The notes under the pieces were generated by a model, which saw only the letters and a list, made by a program, of their open reading frames with translations, was not told where the DNA came from and searched no databases. 43,853 nucleotides of DNA from Saccharopolyspora indica (GTDB lineage: Bacteria > Actinomycetota > Actinomycetes > Mycobacteriales > Pseudonocardiaceae): assembly GCF_027853965.1 (NCBI RefSeq), contig NZ_JAQGLB010000038.1:1-43853 (forward strand), in the 5' to 3' direction. Numbering within the stretch: position 1 is the stretch's first letter; each line of letters begins with the position of its first letter. Shown here piece by piece: positions 1 through 9,211 of this stretch. A program made the position numbers and the translations under genes.

Positions 1-1
1 G

Positions 2-2470
2 TCCGGGCCGGGGCAGGCGAGCCCGGACGGCTCGACCACCGCGCGCAGCACGCCCCCGCCCGTCGTCGCGCCACCTCGCACGGACGAGATCGGTGCGCCA
101 CCGCCTGCGGCCCGGACCAGGCCGGACACCGCGTTGACGAGCGAGCCCAGCGACTCCGAATCCGAGTACTACGACGCGGAATCCGACTTCACGGGCCCCA
201 CCGACGCCCAGCGGGTCGAGCAGTTCCGGCCCGGGCCGGGCGAGCGGGAGGGCGGCCGGTACGACATCGAGGCCCTCAAGGACGGCCGCCAGGTGTGGGT
301 CGCGGACCAGCCGTCCGAGCGCGCGGTCTTCCGCCTCGACGACGGCAGCACCGCCGGGATGACCCCCTTCATGGTCAAGAAGTGGTTCTCGGATTCGCCG
401 GATCTCGCGCTGCTGACCGACGGGCTGGGCAGCACCGTCCTCCACGAGCACCTGTACGGGCCGGACGGGGTGCGCAAGGAGTACGGCCTCGACCAGCGCG
501 ACGAGTTCATCGCCGATCTCCGCGAGCGGCGGCGCGACTCGTGGTTGGCCGGGCAGCAGGAGGTCGTCACCGCGGTCGACGAGCTGGCGACCTGGGTCAC
601 CGACCAGTACCCGCCGGACCAGTACAGCTACGTGGGCCTGGGTCGCAGCCCGGCCCCGGTGGTGGCGGCCCTGCAATCGCTCGGCCACGAGGCGGTCTCG
701 GTGCCGTTGTCGAGCTTCCGCCCCGGGCCGCCGTCGGAGCTGAACTCGATCCTGGACCGCGTGTTCGACCGGCCGGGGGTCGACACCACGCCCCTGTCCG
801 ATGCGCAGTGGCAGATGCTGCGCGAGCACTTCCGGGAGTTCGTCGGCACGCCGGATCGCAACATCGTGCTGATCGACTACACCCAGAGCGCGCTCTCGCT
901 GGTCGCGGCGCAGTTCTACCTCCAGCAGCACCTCGGCCCGGGCGTGCAGGTCCACGCGCTGGCGATGCACCAGGACATCAACAGCGGCGACGTCCAGAAG
1001 ACCTACTCGCAGGCCGCGGTGCCGCTGGCCTACCGGGACGCCCGGACGCTCTGGGAGTGGTACGCGGACAACTGGAACTCGGAGCGCAGCGCGCAGCGCG
1101 CGGAGTGGCAGCAGCGGTTCGCGAGCGTCTCGCTCGGCGCCGACGGCCCGTTCGGGGAGCGGGGCAGAACGCTCGGTGAGTCGTTCAAGGAAGAGGCCTT
1201 CGACAACCTCGCGGAGTACAGCTCGTACAAGCTCCTCGAACAGGACCCGCAGACCTTCGAGCAGACCCGGCCGAAGCGCCACGAGCAGCAGACCGGCGAC
1301 ATCCCGACGGCGTACCAGGTGCTCGGCGACGCGGTGCGGGAAGGCCGACCGGATGCGCAGGACGACCAGGCGAACCCGGTGGACGTCACCACGGGTGGTT
1401 CGGAACCGTCCGCGCAGAACGCGGATTCCGTTGCCGGGGCGGTGGATCGCCGCGCTGCTGCTGCTCCTGCGGCCGGTGATGTCGTCGCGGGTGAGCCTCC
1501 GGCGGAGTCGCGGAAGCGGTCGCGCGAGGAGTTCGAGGAGGACGGCCCGGCCACCACCTACGAGCCGTCCCACCAGCGGCCGCTCCCGGAGCGCCTGGTG
1601 CCGCCCGCGCAGAGCGACACCGATCAGCTCCTCGCGGCGGTGCCGCCGGGCACCCGGTTCGCCGACCCGGCGAGCTTCGTCGAGCTGATCAACGGGACGC
1701 GATCGGAGCAGGGGCGCGACGTCAACTGCGTCGACGCCGCGCTGGCGTTCCACGAGACCTACCAGGGCAACCCGCGGGTCGCCGGTGCGGCGCCGAACGG
1801 GGTGCCGCGGAGCGCGGGCACGGCAGCCGCGGAAGGACTCGGCTACGCGCCGGAGCTGTTCAGCCAGGGCCCGTCCGGGCTGGCCGAGGTGATCGACCGG
1901 GTCACCCGGGCCGGGCACGGTGCGGATGCGCTGGTGGTCGGCTTTCCCCGCAGCGGTGGGGGACACGCGTGGAACGTGGTCAACCACCACGGCGAGGTGT
2001 CCATCGTGGACGCTCAGGCGGGCACGGTCCGGCCGGCGACCACGGACGGCTTCTCCTGGCTGGACCGGGTTTACGCGACTCCGCTGGACGCCGACGGCAA
2101 CTACGTCGAAGACGCGGCACCGGCGCCGCAACCGCCTGCGAACCCCGACGCCTACGCCACCGCCGAGCACGAGCGGGCGCAGCTGGCCCACGAGATGCGC
2201 CGGGCCGCCGCGGCGGGCGAGGAGATCCCGGTGCCCGGCACGAACGGCCGCCTGGTCCCGAGCCTCGGCGGCCTGCGCCTGGTCGGCGCGGCCATCACCG
2301 CCGAACTCGCCGCCGACCTGGCCGCCCTGACCAACCGCGACCTGATCGCCCTGGTGATCGGCCCCGACGCCGAACCCCCGGAACCGGACGACGAGCCGCC
2401 GCCCGGCCTCGAAGAGCTCAAGTTCCCACCCCGAGGCCGCCCGGAGCGGGTCGGCGCTGCCGAGAGCTGA
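2..2470 (+). CDS. Polymorphic toxin, papain-like (glutamine deamidase-type) C-terminal domain; 5' partial
   Basis: The frame is open from base 2 to the TGA at 2468, with no good start or ribosome binding site, so the gene begins left of the window; a TTG at 134 is only the first candidate start here. The product is Pro/Glu/Asp-rich between domains, as in modular secreted toxins. Codons near 570-1030 include GLGRSPAPVVAAL and NIVLIDYTQSALSL, which resemble a phosphoribosyltransferase-like fold (tentative). Codons about 1650-2060 form a papain-fold toxin domain: Cys in VNCVDAAL (codon 1727), His in GGHAWNVV (1964) and Asp in VDAQAG (2009) give the Cys-His-Asp triad of glutamine deamidase/protease toxins. 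About 150 residues follow that domain. Such proteins are typically type VII secretion effectors of actinobacteria. No small immunity gene follows directly. The domain call is from motifs; secretion is inferred from family and neighbours. Confidence 0.7.
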   Translation, partial: SGPGQASPDGSTTARSTPPPVVAPPRTDEIGAPPPAARTRPDTALTSEPSDSESEYYDAESDFTGPTDAQRVEQFRPGPGEREGGRYDIEALKDGRQVWVADQPSERAVFRLDDGSTAGMTPFMVKKWFSDSPDLALLTDGLGSTVLHEHLYGPDGVRKEYGLDQRDEFIADLRERRRDSWLAGQQEVVTAVDELATWVTDQYPPDQYSYVGLGRSPAPVVAALQSLGHEAVSVPLSSFRPGPPSELNSILDRVFDRPGVDTTPLSDAQWQMLREHFREFVGTPDRNIVLIDYTQSALSLVAAQFYLQQHLGPGVQVHALAMHQDINSGDVQKTYSQAAVPLAYRDARTLWEWYADNWNSERSAQRAEWQQRFASVSLGADGPFGERGRTLGESFKEEAFDNLAEYSSYKLLEQDPQTFEQTRPKRHEQQTGDIPTAYQVLGDAVREGRPDAQDDQANPVDVTTGGSEPSAQNADSVAGAVDRRAAAAPAAGDVVAGEPPAESRKRSREEFEEDGPATTYEPSHQRPLPERLVPPAQSDTDQLLAAVPPGTRFADPASFVELINGTRSEQGRDVNCVDAALAFHETYQGNPRVAGAAPNGVPRSAGTAAAEGLGYAPELFSQGPSGLAEVIDRVTRAGHGADALVVGFPRSGGGHAWNVVNHHGEVSIVDAQAGTVRPATTDGFSWLDRVYATPLDADGNYVEDAAPAPQPPANPDAYATAEHERAQLAHEMRRAAAAGEEIPVPGTNGRLVPSLGGLRLVGAAITAELAADLAALTNRDLIALVIGPDAEPPEPDDEPPPGLEELKFPPRGRPERVGAAES

Positions 2471-2535
2471 ACCACCGCTGCGGTGAACTCCCGCGGGTCG
2501 TGCAGCCGTGTTCTCCGGAGAGCGGAGGAGGCGGA

Positions 2536-5229
2536 GTGGACGAGTCGATCACCGTGGAGCGCGTTCGGCACGCACTGGTCGTGGGGCGGCTCGACGCGGA
2601 CGGCGCCGCCGTGCTGCTGGCGGCGAACCTGCCGCCGAAGCGGGATCGCACCTTCGTGGTGGTCGGCACCTCCGCGCTCGACGCGATGAAGCGGCTCGAC
2701 CCGTGGGTCACCGCGGATCTCGCCGACGAGGCGCGCGGCGATCTGTGCGTGGTGGCACCGGGTTTCGGCGCGATGGGCGACAACGGTGCGCTGCCGCCCG
2801 CGAAGCTGCTCGCCGAACGGCTCGGCGTCGAGATCACCGCCCCCGATGGCGATCCCGTCGCGCTCGGCGACGGCAGCCTGTTCGTGCCCGGCCCGAGCCC
2901 GGGCTGGGTGTCGTTCCGGCCGGACGGCCGCCGCACCCGCATCGGCGCCCGGCTTCCCGCACCGTGGTGGCAGGACGGGCTGCCGGACCCGGCCGACCAC
3001 CTCGTCCACGTGCCCGCCGGCCTGTGGCTCCGACGGCCCGGCACCTCGCCCCGGCCCGATGACCGCTTGCTGCGCCGGACGCCCGACCCGGACCGGATGT
3101 ACGTGGTGCTCGGCGCGCCGGGAGAGCCGCCGCCCGCGGCGGAGTCCGTGGTCGAAGTGCTGCGCGCGCTGCCCGACGAGGGCCGGGACCGGGCGGTCCT
3201 GGCCTGCTACGGCTTCGGCGGTGGTGAGCTGATCCGCGACGTGGCCGGTGAGCTGCGCGCGCCGGTGCGGGTGGCGCACGGCGTGCCCGGCGACGACGGC
3301 CTGGTGCAGGTCGACGCCGAGGGCGCGGTCCGCTGGCAGCCCTTCGCGGTGGAGAGCGTGTACCGCGACGGCGGCCCGCCGGTGCTGGACCGCTGGCTGG
3401 CTCCGGCGTCCCTGGCGATGGTCGAGCCCGGGTCCTACCGGCTGATCGAGGGCTGGCGGGTCGACGTGGTGCCGCGCGGACTCGTCGTGCGGCCGGACGC
3501 GGTGCACCTCGACGAGGCCATCACGGCCGCGGATCCCGGCCCGACGGCCGACGTCGTCTTCGCGGCCGAGCGCGCGGTGCCGCCGGAAGTCCTGGCCGCG
3601 TTCGACCACCTGGTGCGCGAACTCCCCGCCGCCGCGCGGGAGAGCCTGCGGATCGTCCCGGTCGTCGACCCTTCGGCGCTGGCCGGTGTCGAGGCCGCGG
3701 ATCGCATCGAGGCCGCCCCCGAGCGCCCCGCGCCGCGCCAGGTGAGCGCCGCACCGGTGGCCCCGCCGAAGGGCGCGGTGATGGTGACACCCGACGGGCG
3801 AATCCTGCCCGTCGCCCCGATCCTCGCGGTGCCCGCGCGGCCCGCCCCGAAGAACAACGCCCGCGACCTCCCGGACGTCTCCGCCGAGCTGCCCCCGGCC
3901 CGACCGGCTTCGTCGGCGCCGGTGCAGCAGCAGATCCAGCTGCCGGAGGCGCTGCAACCGACCCGGCCGGAGCCGACACCCCCGGCACCGCCGCGCCCAC
4001 CCGCCCCGACGTGGCCCCCGATCGCCGCTCCCGCGCCGCGGATCGTGCAGGCACCGCACGCGATCCAGGCTCAGCAGGCAGCTTCCGCCCAGCCCGCTTC
4101 CGCCCAGCAGGCGCCGCCAGTCGTGCAGGCTCCGCCCCCGGCAGCGAACGCGCCGCTGTGGGGACACCCGCGCTCGGCCCCGGCCGGTGGCCAGCCGCCG
4201 TGGATCGGTCAGCTCGACACCGCTCCCGCACGGGCCGAGGCGGAACCGGTGTGGCCGACCGAGACGACGGCACCCGAGCCGCAGGCGGTCACCGAGGAGC
4301 GGAGAGCCGACGCAGCAGCGCAGCCGGACGCGAACGACGACAGCAAGGCCCAGCCGGAGGCCACCGACGACCGGAGGACCAGCGCGCTCCCGGCGGAGCC
4401 GAGCAGGGCGATACCCGCGACGACGAGCTCGCGGGACTTCCGCTCGATCGGTTCGGCGAGCGCGGTGCCGCCCCCACCGGCAGCGGTCGGCACGTTGCCC
4501 GCCAGCACCAAGTCCACAGTGGAACCAGCCGCCAAGTCGGTCGCCGGGCTGCTGCCGAAGCGCGACCTCCCGGCAGCCCAGGCCGTGGAAGTGCCGGAGG
4601 ACGTGCGCAGCACGCCGGAGCAGCGGCGCGCGATGCGAGCGGCGCTCGGCTCCCGCTACGACGTCGCGACCCGCGCGGTCACCCGGCTCCTCTCCGAGCG
4701 GCCCGGCATGCGGTTCGCCTCCGAGGACCGGGCCGCGCTGCTGGCCGAGCTCGCCGTGGTCCGGGTGTTCGCCGACGACCCGGCGGGCGAGTACGACGCC
4801 GACTTCTACGTCTGCCTCGCCGACGGCCTGCGCCGGCTGCCGACGGTGCGCACCGTCGTGGTGCGCGGGATCCCGGCGGACACGGCGGTGCGGCCCGAGT
4901 CCGTTCTCCGGCTGCCCACCCCGGTGGTCGCCGCCCCGGCGGCGGGCACCGAACCGGTGGGCCCGGCCGAGGCGCTGATCTGGACCACCACCGGCCGCAG
5001 GCTGGACGGGCTGCTCGACGAGCCGATCTCGCACCGCGGTGACGTGGTGCTCTCCGGGCACACGAAGCTGCGGGTGCTGGCCGTGGAGTCCGAGCGGATC
5101 CTGCTCGCCGAGGACGGAACCGCCCGCGACGCGGCGCTCACCAGGCTCCGCGCCGCCGCTGCCGCGCGGGCCGGCATCGCTGACCAGCAGGCCACCAGCA
5201 GGTGGTTCGGCCCGCTCCCGGCGGCTTGA
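2536..5229 (+). CDS. Large proline/alanine-rich protein, T7SS-neighbourhood, with ART-like C-terminal region
   Basis: The GTG at 2536 sits just after GGAGGAGG and gives 897 residues; the frame is open further upstream but only as a shadow of the preceding toxin gene. Three parts are visible. An N-terminal globular region (about residues 1-390) has no motif I recognise. A linker of about 350 residues is very rich in Pro, Ala and Gln. The C-terminal ~200 residues contain VVVRGIP, ALIWTTTGRRLDGLL and GDVVLSGHTKLRVLAV, an order recalling ADP-ribosyltransferases (Arg strand, then the strand carrying the catalytic Glu before a G-T-x-hydrophobic-R-V strand). The usual STS and ExE residues are not visible, so any enzyme activity is doubtful. 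It follows the toxin by 65 bp and is followed by a gene 11 bp away, so one operon is likely. Function unknown. Confidence 0.7.
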   Translation: MDESITVERVRHALVVGRLDADGAAVLLAANLPPKRDRTFVVVGTSALDAMKRLDPWVTADLADEARGDLCVVAPGFGAMGDNGALPPAKLLAERLGVEITAPDGDPVALGDGSLFVPGPSPGWVSFRPDGRRTRIGARLPAPWWQDGLPDPADHLVHVPAGLWLRRPGTSPRPDDRLLRRTPDPDRMYVVLGAPGEPPPAAESVVEVLRALPDEGRDRAVLACYGFGGGELIRDVAGELRAPVRVAHGVPGDDGLVQVDAEGAVRWQPFAVESVYRDGGPPVLDRWLAPASLAMVEPGSYRLIEGWRVDVVPRGLVVRPDAVHLDEAITAADPGPTADVVFAAERAVPPEVLAAFDHLVRELPAAARESLRIVPVVDPSALAGVEAADRIEAAPERPAPRQVSAAPVAPPKGAVMVTPDGRILPVAPILAVPARPAPKNNARDLPDVSAELPPARPASSAPVQQQIQLPEALQPTRPEPTPPAPPRPPAPTWPPIAAPAPRIVQAPHAIQAQQAASAQPASAQQAPPVVQAPPPAANAPLWGHPRSAPAGGQPPWIGQLDTAPARAEAEPVWPTETTAPEPQAVTEERRADAAAQPDANDDSKAQPEATDDRRTSALPAEPSRAIPATTSSRDFRSIGSASAVPPPPAAVGTLPASTKSTVEPAAKSVAGLLPKRDLPAAQAVEVPEDVRSTPEQRRAMRAALGSRYDVATRAVTRLLSERPGMRFASEDRAALLAELAVVRVFADDPAGEYDADFYVCLADGLRRLPTVRTVVVRGIPADTAVRPESVLRLPTPVVAAPAAGTEPVGPAEALIWTTTGRRLDGLLDEPISHRGDVVLSGHTKLRVLAVESERILLAEDGTARDAALTRLRAAAAARAGIADQQATSRWFGPLPAA

Positions 5230-5240
5230 GAGGAGAACCG

Positions 5241-6059
5241 GTGATCCAGCACCAGGAGTTGCTCGCGCTGGCCGGTCGGGCGCCGGACGGCTGGCTGGCC
5301 ATCGCCCGCGAAGCGCACGCCGCCGCCGACGAGACCCGCCTCGAGAGCCTGTTCGCCCTGCTCGGCGACGCGAAACCCCAGCAGCACACCTTCGCGCCGG
5401 AACCGGACGGCCACGAGGAGGCCGACGGCGCGGTGCTCGCCGCGATCCGGGCCGAGCCCGGCGCGCAGGCGTGCTGGGCCACCACCCGGGGCGGCACCGA
5501 CCGCGTCTACCTGATCCAGTCCGAAGGCGACCTGACGGCCGCGACCACCGCCGGTCACCGCGCGCTGGCGGGCCTGGCGGACTCACCGCGGGTGGAGGTG
5601 TTCGCGCCCGACGACGTCCTGCCCGGCTACCACGAGGACGCGCTGCTGGCCGCGACGCTGCTGTGGTCGGCGGCGCCGGGCCCCGAGGTCCGGGTGGCCC
5701 GCACGTTCGACGGCGCCACCGCCGCCGGGCCGTGGTTCGACCCCGGCCACGAGCTCGTGGTGGATCCCGCCGAGCGCAGGCGGCTGCTGGACTTCCTCAC
5801 CGCGGGCGAAGTCGTGCTGAGCGCGGACGTGCTGATGCTCGACGTGTTCACCGGCACCCGAGCGGTGCCCGCAGGCCTGCGCTCCGACGGCACCTGGGTG
5901 TGGTCGGACGCCGCCAAGTACTACCTCGACCGCTACCAGCTGGCGCCCGATGCGGAGCTGGCCGGGCACGCGCTGGCGGGCAGGCCGGGCGGCCGCCTGA
6001 CCCCGCTGGCCCGCCACCGCGTGCGCGCGGCCTTGACACCCCAGGAGGGCCCATCGTGA
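5241..6059 (+). CDS. Conserved hypothetical protein of the T7SS-linked operon
   Basis: The start is the GTG at 5241, 4 bases behind an AGGAGA ribosome binding site that overlaps the end of the preceding gene; an upstream in-frame start at 5202 would lie inside that gene and lacks this site. The product is 272 residues, acidic, soluble, and without signal peptide or membrane segment. I recognise no catalytic motif. Its stop overlaps the next gene's start as GTGA (6056-6059), so it is translationally coupled to the beta-helix/AAA protein, and it is probably made together with the proline-rich protein before it. A role as partner or adaptor of that ATPase is inference from gene order only. Confidence 0.75.
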   Translation: MIQHQELLALAGRAPDGWLAIAREAHAAADETRLESLFALLGDAKPQQHTFAPEPDGHEEADGAVLAAIRAEPGAQACWATTRGGTDRVYLIQSEGDLTAATTAGHRALAGLADSPRVEVFAPDDVLPGYHEDALLAATLLWSAAPGPEVRVARTFDGATAAGPWFDPGHELVVDPAERRRLLDFLTAGEVVLSADVLMLDVFTGTRAVPAGLRSDGTWVWSDAAKYYLDRYQLAPDAELAGHALAGRPGGRLTPLARHRVRAALTPQEGPS

Positions 6060-9000
6060 CGAGCAGGATGTCCGGAGTCCGCTCGGTGCTCGGCGTCTCG
6101 CCGACCGAGCCCGACTGCTACCGCACCGTCGGCGACGCGATCAGCTCGGCGCGCGACGGCGACGTGATCGCCATCCGGCCCGGCGTGTACCCGGAGTCGA
6201 TCGTGCTGGACCGCGACGTGACGCTGTCCGGTTCCGGCTCGCCGGGCGAGGTGCGGATCGAGGCGGCGGGCACCCCGGTGCTGCGGGTGACCGCCGAGCA
6301 CGCCGAGGTCTCCGGCATCGAGTTCGCGCACTCCGACGGCGAAGTGGCCGTCGACCTGCAGTCCGGTGCGCTGCACCTGGGCGAGTGCGAGGTCGCGGCG
6401 GACTCGGAGGTGGCGGTCGTGGTCCGCCGCGGCGCCCAGCTGCGCGCCGACACCACGACGGTGCGCAATCCCGGTGGTGCCGGGGTGCTGGCCTTCGACG
6501 GCGGTGCGGCCCAGCTGACCGGCTGCACGATCACCTCCGTGAGCACCACCGCGGTGGTCGCCCGCTCCGGCGGCGTCCCGGTGCTGGTGGACTGCGCGGT
6601 GACGGAGGCGAAGGGCGCGGTGCTCGCCGCCGACGGCGGGCGCGGCGAGCTGCGCAACTGCCGGATCAGCGACATCGCGGGCACCGCGATCGTGGTCGAG
6701 GAGCGCAGCGAGCTGATCGTCACCGGCACCGAGGTGTCCGCTGTGGACGGTGTGGGCGTGCTGTCGGCGAGCGGTTCGCGCCCGGTGCTGCGCGACTGCC
6801 GGCTGCTCGGCACCAGCGCGCAGGCCGTCGTGGTGGTGCAGGAATCGGCCGTCGAGCTGGAGCGGGTGACCGTCGACGGAGCGCGCGGGCACGCGGTGCA
6901 GGTCCTGGAGGGATCGACCGCCGACCTGTCCGAGTGCGTGCTCACCGGCACCGGCCACGACGCCGTGGTCGCCGGTGCGGACGGCACGATCCGGCTGGTG
7001 GCCTGCGAGATCACCGGTGGCGCCGGCAACGGCGTGCTGGTCGAGCGGCAGGCCGCGGTGACCGTGCGCGACACCTCGGTCGTCGGCACCGCGGCCACCG
7101 GCCTGCTCGCCACCGACCAGGCCCGGCTGGTCGTCGACGGCGGCGAGGTGCGCGAGTGCCAGACCGGCGTGGTGTGGCGCGGGCACGCCGACGGTTCGAT
7201 CACCGGCTGCGGTGTGCGCGACAACCTGGGCGACGGCATCGCGGTGCAGTCCGACCAGCCGGTGGAGGTGAGCGGCTGCGCCGCCGAGCGCAACCTCGGC
7301 ACCGACGTCCGGCTGCCCGGCGGCGAGGTCCCGGCGCTGGTCGAGGAGACCGCCGCGGCCCCGGCACCGGCCCCGGTCGAGCCCGGCGACACCGAAGAGC
7401 TGGACGACCTGCTCGCGGAGCTGGACGCGCTCGTCGGCCTGGACGGCGTCAAGCGCGAGGTGGAGACGCTGGTGCGGCTGCACCAGATGTCCGAGCGCCG
7501 GGCGGCTGCGGGCCTGCCGTCGCCGCCGCTGTCCCGGCACCTGGTGTTCACCGGCGCACCCGGCACCGGCAAGACCACCGTGGCCCGGCTCTACGGCCGG
7601 ATCCTCACCGCGCTCGGCGTGCTGCGCTCCGGCCAGCTGGTCGAGGTGGCGCGGCCGGACCTGGTCGCATCGGTGGTCGGCGGCACCGCGATCAAGACCA
7701 CCGAGATGTTCACCAAGGCGATCGGCGGCGTGCTGTTCATCGACGAGGCCTACACGCTGTCGGCGGGCAACAACGGCGGTGGCGGCCCGGACTTCGGCCG
7801 GGAGGCGATCGACACGCTGGTGAAGCTGATGGAGGACCACCGCGACGAGGTGGTGGTGATCGTCGCCGGCTACACCAACGACATGCGCTCGTTCCTCGCG
7901 GCGAACCCGGGGCTGTCCTCGCGCTTCTCCCGCACCATCGAGTTCGCCGACTACTCCTCGGCGGAGCTGGTCACCATCGTCGAGGGCCTGTGCCGCGGGC
8001 ACGACTACCGGCTGGAGTTCGAGACCAGGGCGGCGCTGCACGCCTACTTCACGAACCTGCCGCGCGACGCGGCGTTCGGCAACGGCCGCACGGCCCGCAA
8101 GGTGTTCGAGGAGATGCTCGGCCGCCAGGCCTACCGGCTCGCCGACGACCTCGACGCCGGGCACGTCGCGCTGACCAGGCTGCTGCCGGAGGACCTCGGC
8201 CCGCTGCCCGGTTCCTCGGTCGGGGCGGGCGCGGGCCGGGTGGACGAGGAGCGCATCGACCAGCTGCTCGGCACCCTGCAGGCGCTGGTGGGCCTGGACG
8301 AGGTGAAGGCGGAGGTGTCGGCGATGGTCGACCTGCTCACCTCGGCGCGGCGCAGGCAGGCCGCCGGGCTGCCGGTGCCGTCGGTGAGCAGGCACCTGAT
8401 CTTCGCGGGCCCGCCCGGTACCGGCAAGACGACGGTGGCCCGCCTCTACGGCTCGCTGCTGGCCGCGCTCGGCGTCCTGGCCCAGGGGCAGGTCACCGAG
8501 GTCGCGCGCGCGGACCTGGTCGGCGAGTACATCGGGCACACCGCGCGCCGCACGACCGAGGCGTTCGACCGCGCGCGCGGCGGCGTGCTGTTCATCGACG
8601 AGGCCTACACGCTGTCGTCGAGCAAGGGCGGTGGCAACGACTTCGGCCGCGAGGCGATCGACACGCTGGTGAAGCTGATGGAGGACCACCGCGACGAGGT
8701 GGTGGTGATCGCGGCGGGCTACGAGCGGGAGATGGAGGGCTTCCTCGCGGCGAACCCCGGTCTGTCGTCCCGGTTCTCGCACCGCGTGCGCTTCGCCGAC
8801 TACACGCCCGACGAGCTGGTCACGATCGTCAACCAGCACGCCACCGACACCGGCTACGAGTGCACCGGCCCGACGGTGGCGGCCCTGCGCACCCACTTCG
8901 CGACGATGAGCCGCGGCGAGTCCTTCGGCAACGGCCGCTACGCCCGCCAGGTCCTGGACGAGACGATCGCCCACCACGCCCGCCGCACCCGCTCCCTGAC

Positions 9001-9079
9001 CGAACCCACGATGGACGACCTCTGCCTGCTCCTGCCCGAAGACGTCCCCGGCCCCCAGCACCGCACGGCCGGAGCCTGA
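6056..9079 (+). CDS. Right-handed beta-helix protein fused to two CbxX/EccA-type AAA+ ATPases
   Basis: The GTG at 6056 overlaps the preceding stop (GTGA) and gives 1007 residues; an internal ATG at 6068 is an alternative. Residues about 15-430 are short repeats with the rhythm of a parallel beta-helix, each turn carrying a C-x-I/V or x-V-x-D core, starting with the pectin-lyase-like phrase DAISSARDGDVIAIRPGVYP. After an Ala/Pro linker come two AAA modules. Module 1 has Walker A GAPGTGKTTVARLYG near residue 500 and Walker B GGVLFIDEAYTL near 560. Module 2 has Walker A GPPGTGKTT near 785 and the same Walker B. Both keep the NPGLSSRFS arginine-finger segment. Module 2 has the common GEYIGHTARRTTE loop; module 1 reads ASVVGGTAIKTTE. 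The family includes EccA of ESX systems and the rubisco activase CbbX, so a remodelling or chaperone role for secreted substrates is plausible. Confidence 0.88.
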   Translation: MTSRMSGVRSVLGVSPTEPDCYRTVGDAISSARDGDVIAIRPGVYPESIVLDRDVTLSGSGSPGEVRIEAAGTPVLRVTAEHAEVSGIEFAHSDGEVAVDLQSGALHLGECEVAADSEVAVVVRRGAQLRADTTTVRNPGGAGVLAFDGGAAQLTGCTITSVSTTAVVARSGGVPVLVDCAVTEAKGAVLAADGGRGELRNCRISDIAGTAIVVEERSELIVTGTEVSAVDGVGVLSASGSRPVLRDCRLLGTSAQAVVVVQESAVELERVTVDGARGHAVQVLEGSTADLSECVLTGTGHDAVVAGADGTIRLVACEITGGAGNGVLVERQAAVTVRDTSVVGTAATGLLATDQARLVVDGGEVRECQTGVVWRGHADGSITGCGVRDNLGDGIAVQSDQPVEVSGCAAERNLGTDVRLPGGEVPALVEETAAAPAPAPVEPGDTEELDDLLAELDALVGLDGVKREVETLVRLHQMSERRAAAGLPSPPLSRHLVFTGAPGTGKTTVARLYGRILTALGVLRSGQLVEVARPDLVASVVGGTAIKTTEMFTKAIGGVLFIDEAYTLSAGNNGGGGPDFGREAIDTLVKLMEDHRDEVVVIVAGYTNDMRSFLAANPGLSSRFSRTIEFADYSSAELVTIVEGLCRGHDYRLEFETRAALHAYFTNLPRDAAFGNGRTARKVFEEMLGRQAYRLADDLDAGHVALTRLLPEDLGPLPGSSVGAGAGRVDEERIDQLLGTLQALVGLDEVKAEVSAMVDLLTSARRRQAAGLPVPSVSRHLIFAGPPGTGKTTVARLYGSLLAALGVLAQGQVTEVARADLVGEYIGHTARRTTEAFDRARGGVLFIDEAYTLSSSKGGGNDFGREAIDTLVKLMEDHRDEVVVIAAGYEREMEGFLAANPGLSSRFSHRVRFADYTPDELVTIVNQHATDTGYECTGPTVAALRTHFATMSRGESFGNGRYARQVLDETIAHHARRTRSLTEPTMDDLCLLLPEDVPGPQHRTAGA

Positions 9080-9119
9080 ACCACAGGTACGGCGGCGGGA
9101 GTTGCTCGGTCTCCACAGA

Positions 9120-9165
9120 CCCGTGAGTGCTTTGTGGGGCTATAGCACCACAAAACACTCACGGG
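9120..9165. terminator. Bidirectional hairpin terminator, copy 1 of a dispersed palindrome
   Basis: An 18-bp inverted repeat (left arm 9120-9137, right arm 9148-9165) with a 10-base loop lies between the convergent AAA gene and the ECF sigma gene. The arms differ at a single pair, which is C/A on the plus-strand transcript but a G-U wobble on the minus-strand transcript. There is no clear T-run. A near-identical element in the reverse orientation is at 33337-33380, also between convergent genes. Termination function is inferred from position and stem strength. Confidence 0.7.
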
Positions 9166-9211
9166 TACTGAACAGGGGAAACGGATCCGGCGAAGTCGCA
9201 ACGCCCCGGGG

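Noticed and set aside
2152..5586. Very long minus-strand open frame (1144 codons) opposite the proline-rich gene
   Set aside because: Arises from GC-rich codon bias of the plus-strand gene; composition is Arg/Gly-rich nonsense with no domain.
5933..9061. 1042-codon minus-strand open frame opposite the AAA protein
   Set aside because: Antisense shadow of a well-supported gene; His/Ala/Arg-rich without motifs.
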